From: Mesorhizobium helmanticense
Lineage (GTDB): Bacteria > Pseudomonadota > Alphaproteobacteria > Rhizobiales > Rhizobiaceae
Reading direction: 5' to 3'
Assembly: GCF_003034915.1 (NCBI RefSeq)
Contig: NZ_PZJX01000006.1
Span: 62,001 to 126,000 of the forward strand
Length of the DNA stretch: 64,000 nt
Position 1 is the first letter of the stretch. Every line of letters begins with the position of its first letter. The position numbers and the translations under genes are program-made. This document shows, one piece after another, positions 1 through 8,955 of the stretch. The notes under the pieces are model-generated. The model did no database searches, had not been told where the DNA came from, and worked only from the letters and a program-made list of their open reading frames with translations.

Positions 1-702
1 GGCGACCGAAAACCCCCGCTCCTCAATCGTCAGCCCCAGCTTGGCGGCCACTTCGAACAGCGTGGTGCGGGTGATGCCGCGCAGGATGCCGTGCTCGGCC
101 GGCCGCGTCACCAGCACGCCATCCCTGGTGATGATCCAGGCGTTCGACGAGCCGCCTTCCTTGACGGTGCCATCGGCATCGACGAACCACGCTTCCTGGG
201 CGCCGGCCTCCCTGGCCTTCTGCTTGGCAAGCACGTTGGGCAGCAGGCCGACGGACTTGATGTCGACGCGGTCCCAGCGATTCTCCGGTACGGTGATGAC
301 CTTGATCCCGCTCTCGGCCCGCTTGGCGGCGACTGCGGGGTCGGCCTTCCGGGCCGTCACCACCAGCGATGGCTTGGTGCCGGCCGCCGGGAAGACAAAG
401 TCGCGGCTGGCGACACCGCGCGTCACCTGGAGATAGACCAGGCCGTTGGCGACATGGTTGCGGCGCACCACTTCGCGCAGGATGAGCGGCAATACGCGCT
501 GCGTCACCGGCCAGTCGATCGAGAGCTCGCGCAAGGAACGGTCCAGCCGGGCGAGATGACGTGGCATGTCGACGATGAAGCCGCGCGCCACCTCGCAGAC
601 CTCATAGACGCCGTCCGCGAACTGATAGCCGCGATCCTCAATGTGCACACAGGCGTCGGCGTGAGCGACATAGCGCCCGTTCACATAGGCAATGCGTGGC
701 AT
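1..702 (-). CDS. D-amino-acid aminotransferase, partial (C-terminus beyond window)
   Basis: A PLP-dependent class IV aminotransferase that exchanges amino groups between D-amino acids and 2-oxo acids in the cytoplasm. The frame begins with MPRIAYVNGRYV at 702 and runs off the left edge. It shows the family's N-terminal strand pattern, the block DIKSVGLLPNVLAK that contains the PLP-binding lysine (the K of DIKS), and the KEGGSSNAWI block. It lies 103 bp downstream of ntrX on the same strand. From general knowledge of rhizobial genomes, a dat gene followed by hfq often comes after ntrX, but hfq would be outside this window. The branched-chain aminotransferase IlvE is a close relative and cannot be fully excluded. 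Confidence 0.85.
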   Translation of the reverse strand, partial: MPRIAYVNGRYVAHADACVHIEDRGYQFADGVYEVCEVARGFIVDMPRHLARLDRSLRELSIDWPVTQRVLPLILREVVRRNHVANGLVYLQVTRGVASRDFVFPAAGTKPSLVVTARKADPAVAAKRAESGIKVITVPENRWDRVDIKSVGLLPNVLAKQKAREAGAQEAWFVDADGTVKEGGSSNAWIITRDGVLVTRPAEHGILRGITRTTLFEVAAKLGLTIEERGFSVA

Positions 703-805
703 CTGTAGTCCCCTGGATGGTCCCGGCTTTCTTAAGCGATTCCGCCACCGGCGTAACCGACAAATGCGTGGGCCAGAAGCGGCAAGGCCCGCGACAGGCC
801 AGCCG

Positions 806-2167
806 TCAGACGCCGAGCGACTTCAGCTTGCGATGCAGCGCCGAGCGCTCCATGCCGATGAATTCGGCGGTCTTCGAGATGTTGCCGCCAAAACGGTTGA
901 TCTGGGCGATCAGGTAGTCCTTCTCGAACTGTTCGCGCGCTTCACGCAAGGGCAGCGCCATAATGTGCTGGTCGGACTGGTTTGGCGTGCGCGGCATGAC
1001 GTCGCCGATCTCGGCGGGCAGAAGATCGGCGGTGATCGGCGCATCGACATCGTCGCCGCGCGCCAGGATCATCAACCGTTCGACATTGTTGCGCAACTGG
1101 CGGACGTTGCCTGGCCAGTTGTGGGCCTGCAGCACGGCCAGTGCGTCGTCGCCGATGCGCCGCGGCCGGATACCGGCCTGACGAGCGATCTGCTTCATGA
1201 AATTGTCGACCAGATAGGGAATGTCCTCCCGCCGCTCGGCCAGCCCCGGCACCATGACCGGAACCACCGCCAGGCGGTGGTAGAGATCCTCGCGGAAACG
1301 GCCGTCGGCGATCATGGCCTCCAGGTTCTGCGAGGTCGACGAGATGATGCGGACATCGACCTTGACCCGCTTGGTGCCCCCTACCCGTTCGAACTGCTGT
1401 TCGACCAGCACGCGCAGGATCTTGTTCTGCGTCTCGCGCGGCATGTCGGCCACTTCGTCGATGTAGAGAATGCCGCGGTGCGCCTCTTCCAGCGCGCCGA
1501 CCTTGCGTTCGACACCGTTCGATTCGGTGCCGAACAGCTCGACCTCCATGCGTTCGGGCGTGATGTTGGCGGCGCTCAGCGTGACGAAAGGCGCGCCCTT
1601 GCGCGCCGACAACGTATGGATGGCGCGGGCCGCGAGCTCCTTGCCGGAACCGGACGGGCCGATGATCATTACGCGGCTGTTGGTCGGCGCGACGCGCTCG
1701 ATGGTCTGGCGCAACTGGCTCATCGCCGACGACATGCCAATCAGGTCGAAGGTCTCGCCGCTGCGCTGCTTGAGATCCGAAACCTCCCGTCTCAGCTTAG
1801 AGGTCTCCAGCGCACGCTCGGCGATCAGGATCAGCCTGTCGGCCTTGAAGGGCTTTTCGATGAAGTCGTAGGCGCCGCGGCGGATGGCGGAGACCGCCGT
1901 TTCGATATTGCCGTGGCCGGAGATCATCACCACCGGCAGGTTGGGGTGCATCGTCTTGATCTCGTCGAGCAACGCCAGCCCGTCCAGCCGCGAGCCCTGC
2001 AGCCAGATGTCGAGGAAAATCAGCCTCGGCGCCCGGTCGGCGATCGCCGCCAGCGCGCTGTCGGCATCGAATGCCGTGCGGGTTTCGTGACCTTCGTCGC
2101 TCAAAATACCGGCGACAAGTTCGCGGATGTCTTCCTCGTCATCGACGATGAGAATGTCAGACGCCAT
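806..2167 (-). CDS. ntrX: Nitrogen response regulator NtrX, lacking the GAFTGA loop
   Basis: Response regulator partner of NtrY, 453 residues. An N-terminal receiver domain starts MASDILIVDDEEDIRE and carries the phospho-acceptor aspartate in FLDIW. A central AAA+ domain has Walker A GPSGSGKE, followed by a C-terminal Fis-type helix-turn-helix (NISKTAEFIGMERSALHRKL). Where sigma-54 activators carry GAFTGA, this protein reads FGTESNGVERKVGALEEA, so the sigma-54 contact loop is missing; NtrC at 7495 has it. The start at 2167 overlaps the 3' end of ntrY by 11 bp and drops an unlikely upstream extension. The gene is co-transcribed with ntrY. Alphaproteobacterial NtrX proteins without this loop are thought to act on sigma-70 promoters. 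Confidence 0.95.
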   Translation of the reverse strand: MASDILIVDDEEDIRELVAGILSDEGHETRTAFDADSALAAIADRAPRLIFLDIWLQGSRLDGLALLDEIKTMHPNLPVVMISGHGNIETAVSAIRRGAYDFIEKPFKADRLILIAERALETSKLRREVSDLKQRSGETFDLIGMSSAMSQLRQTIERVAPTNSRVMIIGPSGSGKELAARAIHTLSARKGAPFVTLSAANITPERMEVELFGTESNGVERKVGALEEAHRGILYIDEVADMPRETQNKILRVLVEQQFERVGGTKRVKVDVRIISSTSQNLEAMIADGRFREDLYHRLAVVPVMVPGLAERREDIPYLVDNFMKQIARQAGIRPRRIGDDALAVLQAHNWPGNVRQLRNNVERLMILARGDDVDAPITADLLPAEIGDVMPRTPNQSDQHIMALPLREAREQFEKDYLIAQINRFGGNISKTAEFIGMERSALHRKLKSLGV

Positions 2168-4445
2168 TACCGACCTTTTCAGTTTCTCTCTCGTTTTCCG
2201 TCCTGCCCTCGCCGCGCGGTGGCGCGGCAACGGCGGCTGGCGGCAGGATGATGCTGATCATCGCACCCCGCCCACCGTGGAAGTCCGCCGGCGCATCATG
2301 CAGTTCGAGCCGGCCGCCATGGTCCTCCACGATCTTCTTGACGATAGCGAGGCCGAGCCCAGTGCCCTTCTCGCGCGTCGTCATATAGGGCTCGAGCAGC
2401 CGCTGGCGATTCTCGCGCGGCAAGCCTTTGCCATTGTCGATGACATCGATGCGAATCGCGCCATTCTGGCGCCCGGCCTGAATCCGGATTATGCCGTCCG
2501 AACGATCCTTTTGATCAAGTCCGTCAATGGCCTCGGCTGCGTTCTTGATGACATTGCCGAAAGCCTGCGCCATCAGCCGGCTGTCGAAAGTGCCTTTCAG
2601 CGGCTCGTTGCCGAACACGCGCTCGAAAGTGATGTCGGCGCGGCTCACCTCGACGAGGAACGAGGCCTCGCGCAATGATTCGCGCAAGTCGAGGGACTTC
2701 ATTTCAGGCTTGGGCATGCGTGCGAAGGCGGAGAACTCGTCGACCATGCGGCCGATATCCTCGACCTGCCGGATGATCGTGTCGGTGCACTGATCGAAAA
2801 CCTCGCGATCCTCGGTGATGACCTTGCCGTAGCGGCGCTTGATGCGCTCGGCGGAAAGCTGGATCGGTGTCAGCGGGTTCTTGATCTCGTGGGCGATGCG
2901 CCGCGCCACGTCGGCCCAGGCCGACGAGCGCTGTGCCTGCACCAGATCGGTGATGTCGTCGACCGTCACCACATAGGATTTCTCCTCCGAACCGTCATCG
3001 CCAGCCTCGATCGTGATCTGCACGTTGAAGGTCCGCTCCGTGCCGGCGCGGTAGAAGGTCACCTGCTCGCGATAGACCGGTTTTCCCGACTTGCGGCCGA
3101 TCTCGAAGACGCGGCCGACATGCGGCAGCACCGCGGAAAGGTTCTGCCCGAGTGTGGCGGTGGCCGATATGGCCAGCATCGTCTCGGCCGAGCGGTTAAC
3201 GATGGTAACGATGCCATAGGGATCGACGCCGATGACGCCGGCGGTGACGCCGGCAAGCACCGCTTCCGAAAATCGCCGCCGCTCGTCGATCAGATCCTTG
3301 GCGGACAGGATCTCGTTACGCTGCGATTTCAGCTCCAAGAGCATCTTGTTGAAGGTATCGCCGAGCGAGGCGACGTCGCCATCGGAGGGCCGAACGGGCA
3401 CGGCAACGTCGAGATTGCCGGTCGCCACCTCGTCGGCCGCGCCGATGAGCTGACGGATGGGCCGCACCAGACGGTCGGCGACCGCAATACCGGTCCAGAT
3501 GGCGGACAGGATGATGATCAGCGTCAGCGACAAATAGGGCAGCGCGAAGGCCACTTGCGAGGTGCGGCGATTGTCTTCGAGGCCACGATATTCGTCGGCG
3601 TTGGACCTGACGATCTGCCGCGCCTTGATCACTTCGGGATCGACGAGGCGGATGGTGTAGAGATAGAGCCCTTCGATTTCGCGCAGCTTGACGATGGCGC
3701 CCATGATGTTGCGCGTCTTCGGCTCGATCAGCACCGGCCTGCCATCGGTGGCACTGGCGACGGCGCCTTCCGGTGGCTCCGGCATGGCAAAGTTCGCATC
3801 GGTCTTGGCGCTCATGACGAAGGAACCGTCGGGTTTGATGAGTGCGGCATGGGCCAGCGAACGGCCAATGGCTTCCTTGTTCATGAGATCGAGGAAACCG
3901 GTCCGGTCGAGACCGTAGAGCGTGCGCGACGCATCGAGGTCATAGGCCATCGACAGCGTCGTCCCCTGGAGATTGCGCGCGTTCTCCTGCACATAGGCGT
4001 CCGCAATCGACAGCGACGAATTGACGATCGTCTTGGTGCGGATTTCGAACCAGCGGTCGAGGCCGATGTCCAGCGTGATCGAGGCGATGATCGCCACCAT
4101 GATGGCGGGAATTGCGGCGACCAGGGCGAACATCGCGACGATGCGCACATGCAGCCGCGACGCCGCCTTGCCGTGCCGGCGCGCCATCACGATGCGATGC
4201 ACTTCGCGCCCGACCAGCGCGATCAGGAACAGGACGAAGGCGGCGTTGAGCGCGATGAGCGCCAGCGTCGTCCTTTCGTCCGGAACGATCGGCGTGGCGC
4301 CGACGAGAATCGCAAAGGAGATCGCCGCCGTGATCAGCGCGCCGGCGATCGCCACCACGCCGGGCAGCGCAAGCAGCCGGCGCCCTTCCCTCGGGCCGGG
4401 CTTGTTGAAAAGCCGTTCGCTCAGTGTCGGTGCCTGTGAAGCCAT
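2157..4445 (-). CDS. ntrY: Membrane histidine kinase NtrY
   Basis: Sensor kinase of the NtrYX system, about 762 residues from the ATG at 4445. Three hydrophobic segments lie in the first ~150 residues, followed by a periplasmic loop, a fourth membrane segment and a HAMP linker (VADRLVRPIRQL). A PAS domain comes next, then the H-box [14 protein letters not shown] with the phosphorylated histidine, and an ATPase domain with NVIKNAAEAI, DNGKGLP and GTGLGLAIVKK. Start choice is uncertain: an in-frame ATG at 4490 would add 15 residues, and neither start has a clear Shine-Dalgarno. In relatives ntrY directly follows ntrC; here about 3 kb containing two unrelated genes separate them, so ntrYX probably has its own promoter in 4446-4684. 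Confidence 0.93.
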   Translation of the reverse strand: MASQAPTLSERLFNKPGPREGRRLLALPGVVAIAGALITAAISFAILVGATPIVPDERTTLALIALNAAFVLFLIALVGREVHRIVMARRHGKAASRLHVRIVAMFALVAAIPAIMVAIIASITLDIGLDRWFEIRTKTIVNSSLSIADAYVQENARNLQGTTLSMAYDLDASRTLYGLDRTGFLDLMNKEAIGRSLAHAALIKPDGSFVMSAKTDANFAMPEPPEGAVASATDGRPVLIEPKTRNIMGAIVKLREIEGLYLYTIRLVDPEVIKARQIVRSNADEYRGLEDNRRTSQVAFALPYLSLTLIIILSAIWTGIAVADRLVRPIRQLIGAADEVATGNLDVAVPVRPSDGDVASLGDTFNKMLLELKSQRNEILSAKDLIDERRRFSEAVLAGVTAGVIGVDPYGIVTIVNRSAETMLAISATATLGQNLSAVLPHVGRVFEIGRKSGKPVYREQVTFYRAGTERTFNVQITIEAGDDGSEEKSYVVTVDDITDLVQAQRSSAWADVARRIAHEIKNPLTPIQLSAERIKRRYGKVITEDREVFDQCTDTIIRQVEDIGRMVDEFSAFARMPKPEMKSLDLRESLREASFLVEVSRADITFERVFGNEPLKGTFDSRLMAQAFGNVIKNAAEAIDGLDQKDRSDGIIRIQAGRQNGAIRIDVIDNGKGLPRENRQRLLEPYMTTREKGTGLGLAIVKKIVEDHGGRLELHDAPADFHGGRGAMISIILPPAAVAAPPRGEGRTENERETEKVGNGV

Positions 4446-4684
4446 GTCGCCGTGTGGAGCCAATGATTGCGTCGGATCTATGCAACGCATTGTGGCGATT
4501 ATGCAACAAGTGTGACCTGGACGGAAATCTTTCGGCGATTGATCCCCGGAAAAACGGCGTGGCACTATCGCATCGCGCAAGCTCGACGCAAGAAGAGCAT
4601 AGGCTCCGGATGCCTATCGGAGCTATGCGCCGCAAGCGAATTGGATAGAATGGTCCCGATGCATCGCCAGGCGGGGCCGCTTCC
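4446..4684. other. Divergent intergenic region, ntrY / MBL-fold gene
   Basis: This 239-bp gap sits between the divergent starts of ntrY and the MBL-fold gene and should hold promoters for both. An imperfect hairpin is visible at 4603-4623 (GCTCCG ... CGGAGC). No convincing sigma-54 -24/-12 pair was found: the sequence TGGCAC at 4560 is not followed by TTGC at the right spacing. Confidence 0.5.
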
Positions 4685-5650
4685 ATGAGAGCTGTCGATA
4701 CGGCAGAGGTCATCTTTCTGGTCGATAACGCGACCGACAGTCTCTCGTCGAACCCTGGTTTCGTCGAGACCGAGTTCGCCAGCCATCGCCGTCGCGGCAT
4801 GCAGTGGCTGTCCGGGAAATGCCTGTGCTGCGCCGCGCATGGGCTTTCCTGCTTGATCACCGCCAGGACCGGATCCGCCAGCCGCGCGCTGCTGTTCGAC
4901 ACCGGGCCAGAGGAATGGGTGTTTGAGCGCAATGTGGTGCGGCTCGGCGTCGATCTGGGGGAAGTTGGCGCGGTGATGCTGTCGCATGGTCACTGGGATC
5001 ATGGGGGTGCAATGCCGCGCGCCCTCCAGATGATCACAATGAGCAATGGCGGGCAGCCGGTTCCGACCTACATGCACCCCGATATGTTCGCCTTACGCGC
5101 GACCAAATCCGCTGACGGGCAGTTTCGACCGATGGAGCTGGTGCCGAGCGTGGATGTCCTGTCCGGAAACGGCGCCGATGTCATCGTTACCCGAGACGAG
5201 CTGCTGCTTTTTGATGAGACGTTCTATGTGAGCGGCGAAATCCCTCGCGTGACCCGGTTCGAACGCGGGTTTCCCGGCCAGTATCGCCGGATCGCGACAG
5301 GCAGTTGGGAGCCGGACGAGGTAATGCCGGACGAGCGTTTCGTGGCGATCAACGTGGCCGGTAAGGGGCAAGTCGTCTTCACCGCCTGCTCGCATGCCGG
5401 CCTGATTAACGTTCTGACGCACGCCCAGTCACGGTTTCCGGATATCCCGCTCTATGGCGTGTTTGGCGGCTTCCACCTCTCCGGGATCACCGAGCCAATT
5501 ATTCCGGAGACGGTCGAAGCGCTGGCGCAGTTTGACCTGCAATTGATATCACCCGGGCATTGCACGGGTTGGCGCGCCGTGAGCGCACTTGCGGCCGCCT
5601 ATCGCGAGAGGGTCGTTCCATCCGCGGTCGGCAAGACGTTCATGCTTTGA
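4685..5650 (+). CDS. MBL-fold metallohydrolase (COG1237-like)
   Basis: Metallo-beta-lactamase-fold protein of 321 residues, with the metal-binding motif SHGHWDHGG near residue 101. Further putative ligands lie in ACSHAGL, FGGFHLSG and SPGHCTGW. The layout fits the COG1237 group, related to archaeal dihydropterin-ribofuranosyl-aminobenzene phosphate synthase; the substrate here is unknown. There is no signal peptide, so it should be cytoplasmic. A cysteine-rich stretch (GKCLCCAAHG) near residue 40 is unusual. The gene runs opposite to the nitrogen regulators and converges on the gamma-glutamyltransferase gene with a 12-bp gap. The pair sits between ntrC and ntrY, a position where neither is expected. 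Confidence 0.85.
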   Translation: MRAVDTAEVIFLVDNATDSLSSNPGFVETEFASHRRRGMQWLSGKCLCCAAHGLSCLITARTGSASRALLFDTGPEEWVFERNVVRLGVDLGEVGAVMLSHGHWDHGGAMPRALQMITMSNGGQPVPTYMHPDMFALRATKSADGQFRPMELVPSVDVLSGNGADVIVTRDELLLFDETFYVSGEIPRVTRFERGFPGQYRRIATGSWEPDEVMPDERFVAINVAGKGQVVFTACSHAGLINVLTHAQSRFPDIPLYGVFGGFHLSGITEPIIPETVEALAQFDLQLISPGHCTGWRAVSALAAAYRERVVPSAVGKTFML

Positions 5651-5662
5651 GACTAGGCAAAG

Positions 5663-7255
5663 CTAGTAGCCCAACGCCATCCCATCCTTGCGGGGGTCGG
5701 ACCCTCCAATCAGGACGCCGCGCTCCCAGTCAATCCGGATGGCCTGCGCGCCGCCGATGGCCCACCGGGGCGGTTGAACCTTGAAGCCGCGGCGTTCAAG
5801 TTCGGCACCGATGCGGGTGCGGATGGCTTCCTCGACCTCCACCGTCGCGGTAGCGGGCAGTGGAAAGAGGCGCGGCAGGTCAATGGCGGCCTGCAGATCG
5901 AGACCACAATCGTAGAGCCGGGATAACAGATGGGCGTGGCCCATGGCCTGATAGTGGCCGCCCATTACACCGAACGGCATGACGACGCGGCCACCCTCGG
6001 CGGCCATTCCCGGGATTATTGTATGCATCGGACGCTTTCGGGGGCCGACTTCGTTAGGGTGACCCGCCGCAAGCGAAAAGCTCTGGCCACGGTTATGGAA
6101 CAACACGCCTGAGCGTGGCGCCATCAGCCCGCTGCCATAGGGACTGAAGATCGAATTGATGAAGCTGACCGCGTTGCGGTCGCGATCCACCACACAAAGA
6201 TAGACGGTATCCTTGTGCTCGACGGTGTCGAACGACGGCAGCGGTTCGGTGACCCGATCGAAGGAAATGCCAGCGGCGAGGCGATCAGCAAGTGTGCTCG
6301 ATAGCATGCGCTCGACGGTCCCATCCGACCCCGACGGATCGGCGACCATCGCGTCGCGCGCGGCGTAGGCGAGCCGTGTTGCCTCGAGGAGGAGATGCAG
6401 ATCATCGGGGTCGAACGGGTCGTTGGACAGCGAGAAACGTGAGAGGATGTTCAGGATCAGGAGGGCGACGACGCCCTGGCCATTCGGCGGGCATTCGTAG
6501 ATGGTGCGGCCGCGATAGGTTGTGGAGATGGGTGTAACGTAGTCTCCCGCAGCGCTGCCGAAATCGTCGAGGGTGTGATGGCCGCCGAGGCCTCGCAGAT
6601 AGTCGACCATGTCCTCGGCCACGGCGCCGCGATAGAAGGCGTCTCGGCCATCGCGTGCGATCGCGTCGAGCGTATCCGCGAGCAAGGGCTGGCGCTGGAC
6701 GCTGCCGACCGCCGGCGCCTCTCCCTCGACCAGGAAGGTGGCATGGGTGGTTGGGTCTGCCGCCAGGAGATCGCGCTGCAGGCCCAGGTCGGCGGCGACA
6801 CGGGGCGTCAGTGCGGAGCCCTCGCGTGACATGGCGATTGCCGGCTGAAGGACCTCGGCCATCGGCATCCGGCCGAAGTCGCTCAAGAGGCGGCACCAGG
6901 CATCGACCGCTCCAGGAACCGTGACGGCATGAGGAGACGAGCGTTCGATTGCTGTCACACCCCCGGCGCGCAATGCGTCGCGGGTCAGGGCGGCCGGCGT
7001 TCGGCCCGAGCCGTTAAACGCGCGCATGTCGGTGGATCCTTCCACCGCTATCATTGCGAAACAGTCCCCGCCGACACCCGTCGAGCCCGCCTCGACGACA
7101 CATTGAACCGCCACGGCCGCCACCGCGGCATCGATGGCGTTGCCTCCTGCCTTCAGGATCTCGATGGCCGTCAGGGTTGAGGCCGGATGCGAAGTTGCCG
7201 CCATCCCGTGACGGGCGACGGCCAGCGACCGACCAGGATCTTCGAAGTTACGCAT
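5663..7255 (-). CDS. Gamma-glutamyltransferase family protein
   Basis: An Ntn-hydrolase family member of 530 residues, related to gamma-glutamyltranspeptidase, which cleaves or transfers gamma-glutamyl groups. The autoprocessing and nucleophile threonine is probably Thr350, in the motif KDTVYLCVVDRDRNAVS. Family blocks GGNAIDAAVAA, GVGGDCF and PPNGQGVVAL are also present. The ATG at 7255 is preferred because GAGGG lies 7 nt upstream; a TTG at 7267 would add four residues. No signal peptide is evident, whereas classical periplasmic Ggt has one, so this may be a cytosolic branch acting on gamma-glutamyl metabolites. It is co-oriented with the ntr genes and sits between ntrC and ntrY. Confidence 0.88.
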   Translation of the reverse strand: MRNFEDPGRSLAVARHGMAATSHPASTLTAIEILKAGGNAIDAAVAAVAVQCVVEAGSTGVGGDCFAMIAVEGSTDMRAFNGSGRTPAALTRDALRAGGVTAIERSSPHAVTVPGAVDAWCRLLSDFGRMPMAEVLQPAIAMSREGSALTPRVAADLGLQRDLLAADPTTHATFLVEGEAPAVGSVQRQPLLADTLDAIARDGRDAFYRGAVAEDMVDYLRGLGGHHTLDDFGSAAGDYVTPISTTYRGRTIYECPPNGQGVVALLILNILSRFSLSNDPFDPDDLHLLLEATRLAYAARDAMVADPSGSDGTVERMLSSTLADRLAAGISFDRVTEPLPSFDTVEHKDTVYLCVVDRDRNAVSFINSIFSPYGSGLMAPRSGVLFHNRGQSFSLAAGHPNEVGPRKRPMHTIIPGMAAEGGRVVMPFGVMGGHYQAMGHAHLLSRLYDCGLDLQAAIDLPRLFPLPATATVEVEEAIRTRIGAELERRGFKVQPPRWAIGGAQAIRIDWERGVLIGGSDPRKDGMALGY

Positions 7256-7494
7256 GACGGCCCTCAAACCTTCCCGCCCATTTGCTTAGTCAGTCCCTTG
7301 GCGCCAGCGCAAGTGACTTTGGCCAGATGTCGCGCATTGAGTGGTGGGTGACAGCGGATACAGCTGTCTCACCTTCGCCATCGCGCTGGCTGGCTGCCAG
7401 AAGTGTGAGCCGGGTCTGGGCGTGAATTCGGCCGAGCGCGAACGAGCTTCCGCTTAGGTCGAACTCGGTCGTTCTGAGTGATTGGGCTTTGCCC

Positions 7495-8955
7495 CTAAGA
7501 TTGCCTGGACGATTTGTAGACGTTGACGCCGAGTTCACGGATCTTCTTGCGCAGCGTGTTGCGGTTCAGCCCCAGCAATTCCGCGGCCTTGATCTGATTG
7601 CCGCGGGTCGCCGTCATCGAGGCCAGAACCAGCGGATATTCGACCTCGGAGAGAATGCGCTGATAGAGCCCGGCGGGCGGCAATTCGCCGGCAAAGGAAG
7701 CAAAATAGCGCTGCAGGAAATGCTCCACCGCCTGGCCTATGGACAGATCGTCGGGAATGAGATTGCCGCCACCGGGAACGACCGGCCGCTCGCCGGTCTT
7801 CAGTTCTGCCTCGATGATCTCGGCGGAAATCTCGTCCTGAGAGTAAAGCGCGGCCAGCCTGCGGACGAGATTTTCAAGCTCGCGCACATTGCCGGGCCAG
7901 GGATAGCGCTTCATCAGTTCGATGCCGCCGGTGGAAATGCGTTTTGTCTGCAAGCCTTCGCTGGCTCCGATCTTGAAGAAGTGCCGGACGAGGTCGGGAA
8001 TGTCCTCGGATCGCTCGCGCAGCGCCGGCAGTCTGAGCGGCACGACATTCAGCCGGTAGAACAGATCCTCGCGGAACAGCCCCTGGTTGATCAGCGTGCG
8101 CAGATCCTTGTTGGTGGCGGCGACGATGCGCACATCGGTCTTGATCGGCGTGCGGCCGCCGACGGTGGTGTATTCGCCTTGTTGCAGCACGCGCAGCAGG
8201 CGCGTCTGGGCTTCCATCGGCATGTCGCCGATCTCGTCCAGGAACAGCGTGCCGCCCTCGGCCTGCTCGAAACGGCCGGTGGAACGGTTCTGCGCACCGG
8301 TGAAGGCGCCCTTCTCGTGCCCGAACAGTTCCGATTCGATCAGGTCGCGCGGGATCGCCGCCATGTTGATGGCGACGAAGGGGCCGCCGCGGCGGCGGCC
8401 ATATTCGTGCAGCGCGCGGGCCACCAGCTCCTTGCCGGTGCCCGATTCGCCTGAAATCATCACCGTCAGGTCGGTCTGCATCATGCGCGCCAGCATGCGG
8501 TAGATATCCTGCATGGCGGCAGAGCGGCCGACCAGCGGCATCGTCTCCGGCGGCTCGTCCGCCCGCGCATCGATCTTCGGGCGCCTGGGCTCCGACAGTG
8601 CCCGGTTGACGATGTTGAGAAGCTCGGTCAGGTCGAACGGCTTGGGCAGATATTCATAGGCGCCTGTCTCGGAGGCGCGGATCGCGGTCATGAACGTGTT
8701 CTGGGCGCTCATGACGATGACCGGCAGTTCCGGCCGCGCCTTCTTGATGCGGGGCAGCATGTCGAAGGCGTTCTCGTCGGGCATCACCACGTCGGTGATG
8801 ACGAGATCGCCCTCGCCCGCCGCCACCCAGCGCCACAGCGTCGAGGCGTTGGACGTCACGCGCACCTCATGGCCGACGCGCGAAAGCGCCTGGTTGAGGA
8901 CCGTGCGGATGGCTGCATCGTCGTCGGCGACGAGAATATTGCCGCGAACCGTCAT
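7495..8955 (-). CDS. ntrC: Nitrogen regulator NtrC, sigma-54 activator
   Basis: Transcriptional activator of nitrogen-limitation genes, 486 residues. The receiver domain begins [15 protein letters not shown] and carries the phospho-aspartate in [10 protein letters not shown]. The AAA+ domain has Walker [10 protein letters not shown], the sigma-54 contact loop GAFTGA and [14 protein letters not shown] Fis-type helix-turn-helix lies at the C-terminus ([20 protein letters not shown]). The start overlaps the ntrB stop by 4 bp (ATGA), which indicates translational coupling. The usual next gene, ntrY, is displaced to 4445. Phosphorylated by NtrB when nitrogen is low. Confidence 0.97.
   Translation of the reverse strand: MTVRGNILVADDDAAIRTVLNQALSRVGHEVRVTSNASTLWRWVAAGEGDLVITDVVMPDENAFDMLPRIKKARPELPVIVMSAQNTFMTAIRASETGAYEYLPKPFDLTELLNIVNRALSEPRRPKIDARADEPPETMPLVGRSAAMQDIYRMLARMMQTDLTVMISGESGTGKELVARALHEYGRRRGGPFVAINMAAIPRDLIESELFGHEKGAFTGAQNRSTGRFEQAEGGTLFLDEIGDMPMEAQTRLLRVLQQGEYTTVGGRTPIKTDVRIVAATNKDLRTLINQGLFREDLFYRLNVVPLRLPALRERSEDIPDLVRHFFKIGASEGLQTKRISTGGIELMKRYPWPGNVRELENLVRRLAALYSQDEISAEIIEAELKTGERPVVPGGGNLIPDDLSIGQAVEHFLQRYFASFAGELPPAGLYQRILSEVEYPLVLASMTATRGNQIKAAELLGLNRNTLRKKIRELGVNVYKSSRQS

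Noticed and set aside
692..2251. 519-residue plus-strand open frame opposite ntrX
   Set aside because: Antisense to a well-conserved gene; its Arg/Asp/His-rich composition is the usual shadow in high-GC DNA and no domain is recognisable.
2889..4439. 516-residue open frame opposite ntrY
   Set aside because: Same reason: it mirrors ntrY codons and has no ribosome-binding site or family motif.
4558..4575. TGGCAC-like sequence resembling a sigma-54 -24 element upstream of ntrY
   Set aside because: The -12 TTGC element is missing at the required distance.
5250..5270. GGTTCGAACGC resembling a tRNA T-loop
   Set aside because: It lies inside the MBL-fold coding sequence and no cloverleaf can be built around it.
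7290..7538. 82-residue minus-strand frame between ggt and ntrC
   Set aside because: It overlaps the 3' end of ntrC on the same strand, has no ribosome-binding site and no recognisable motif.
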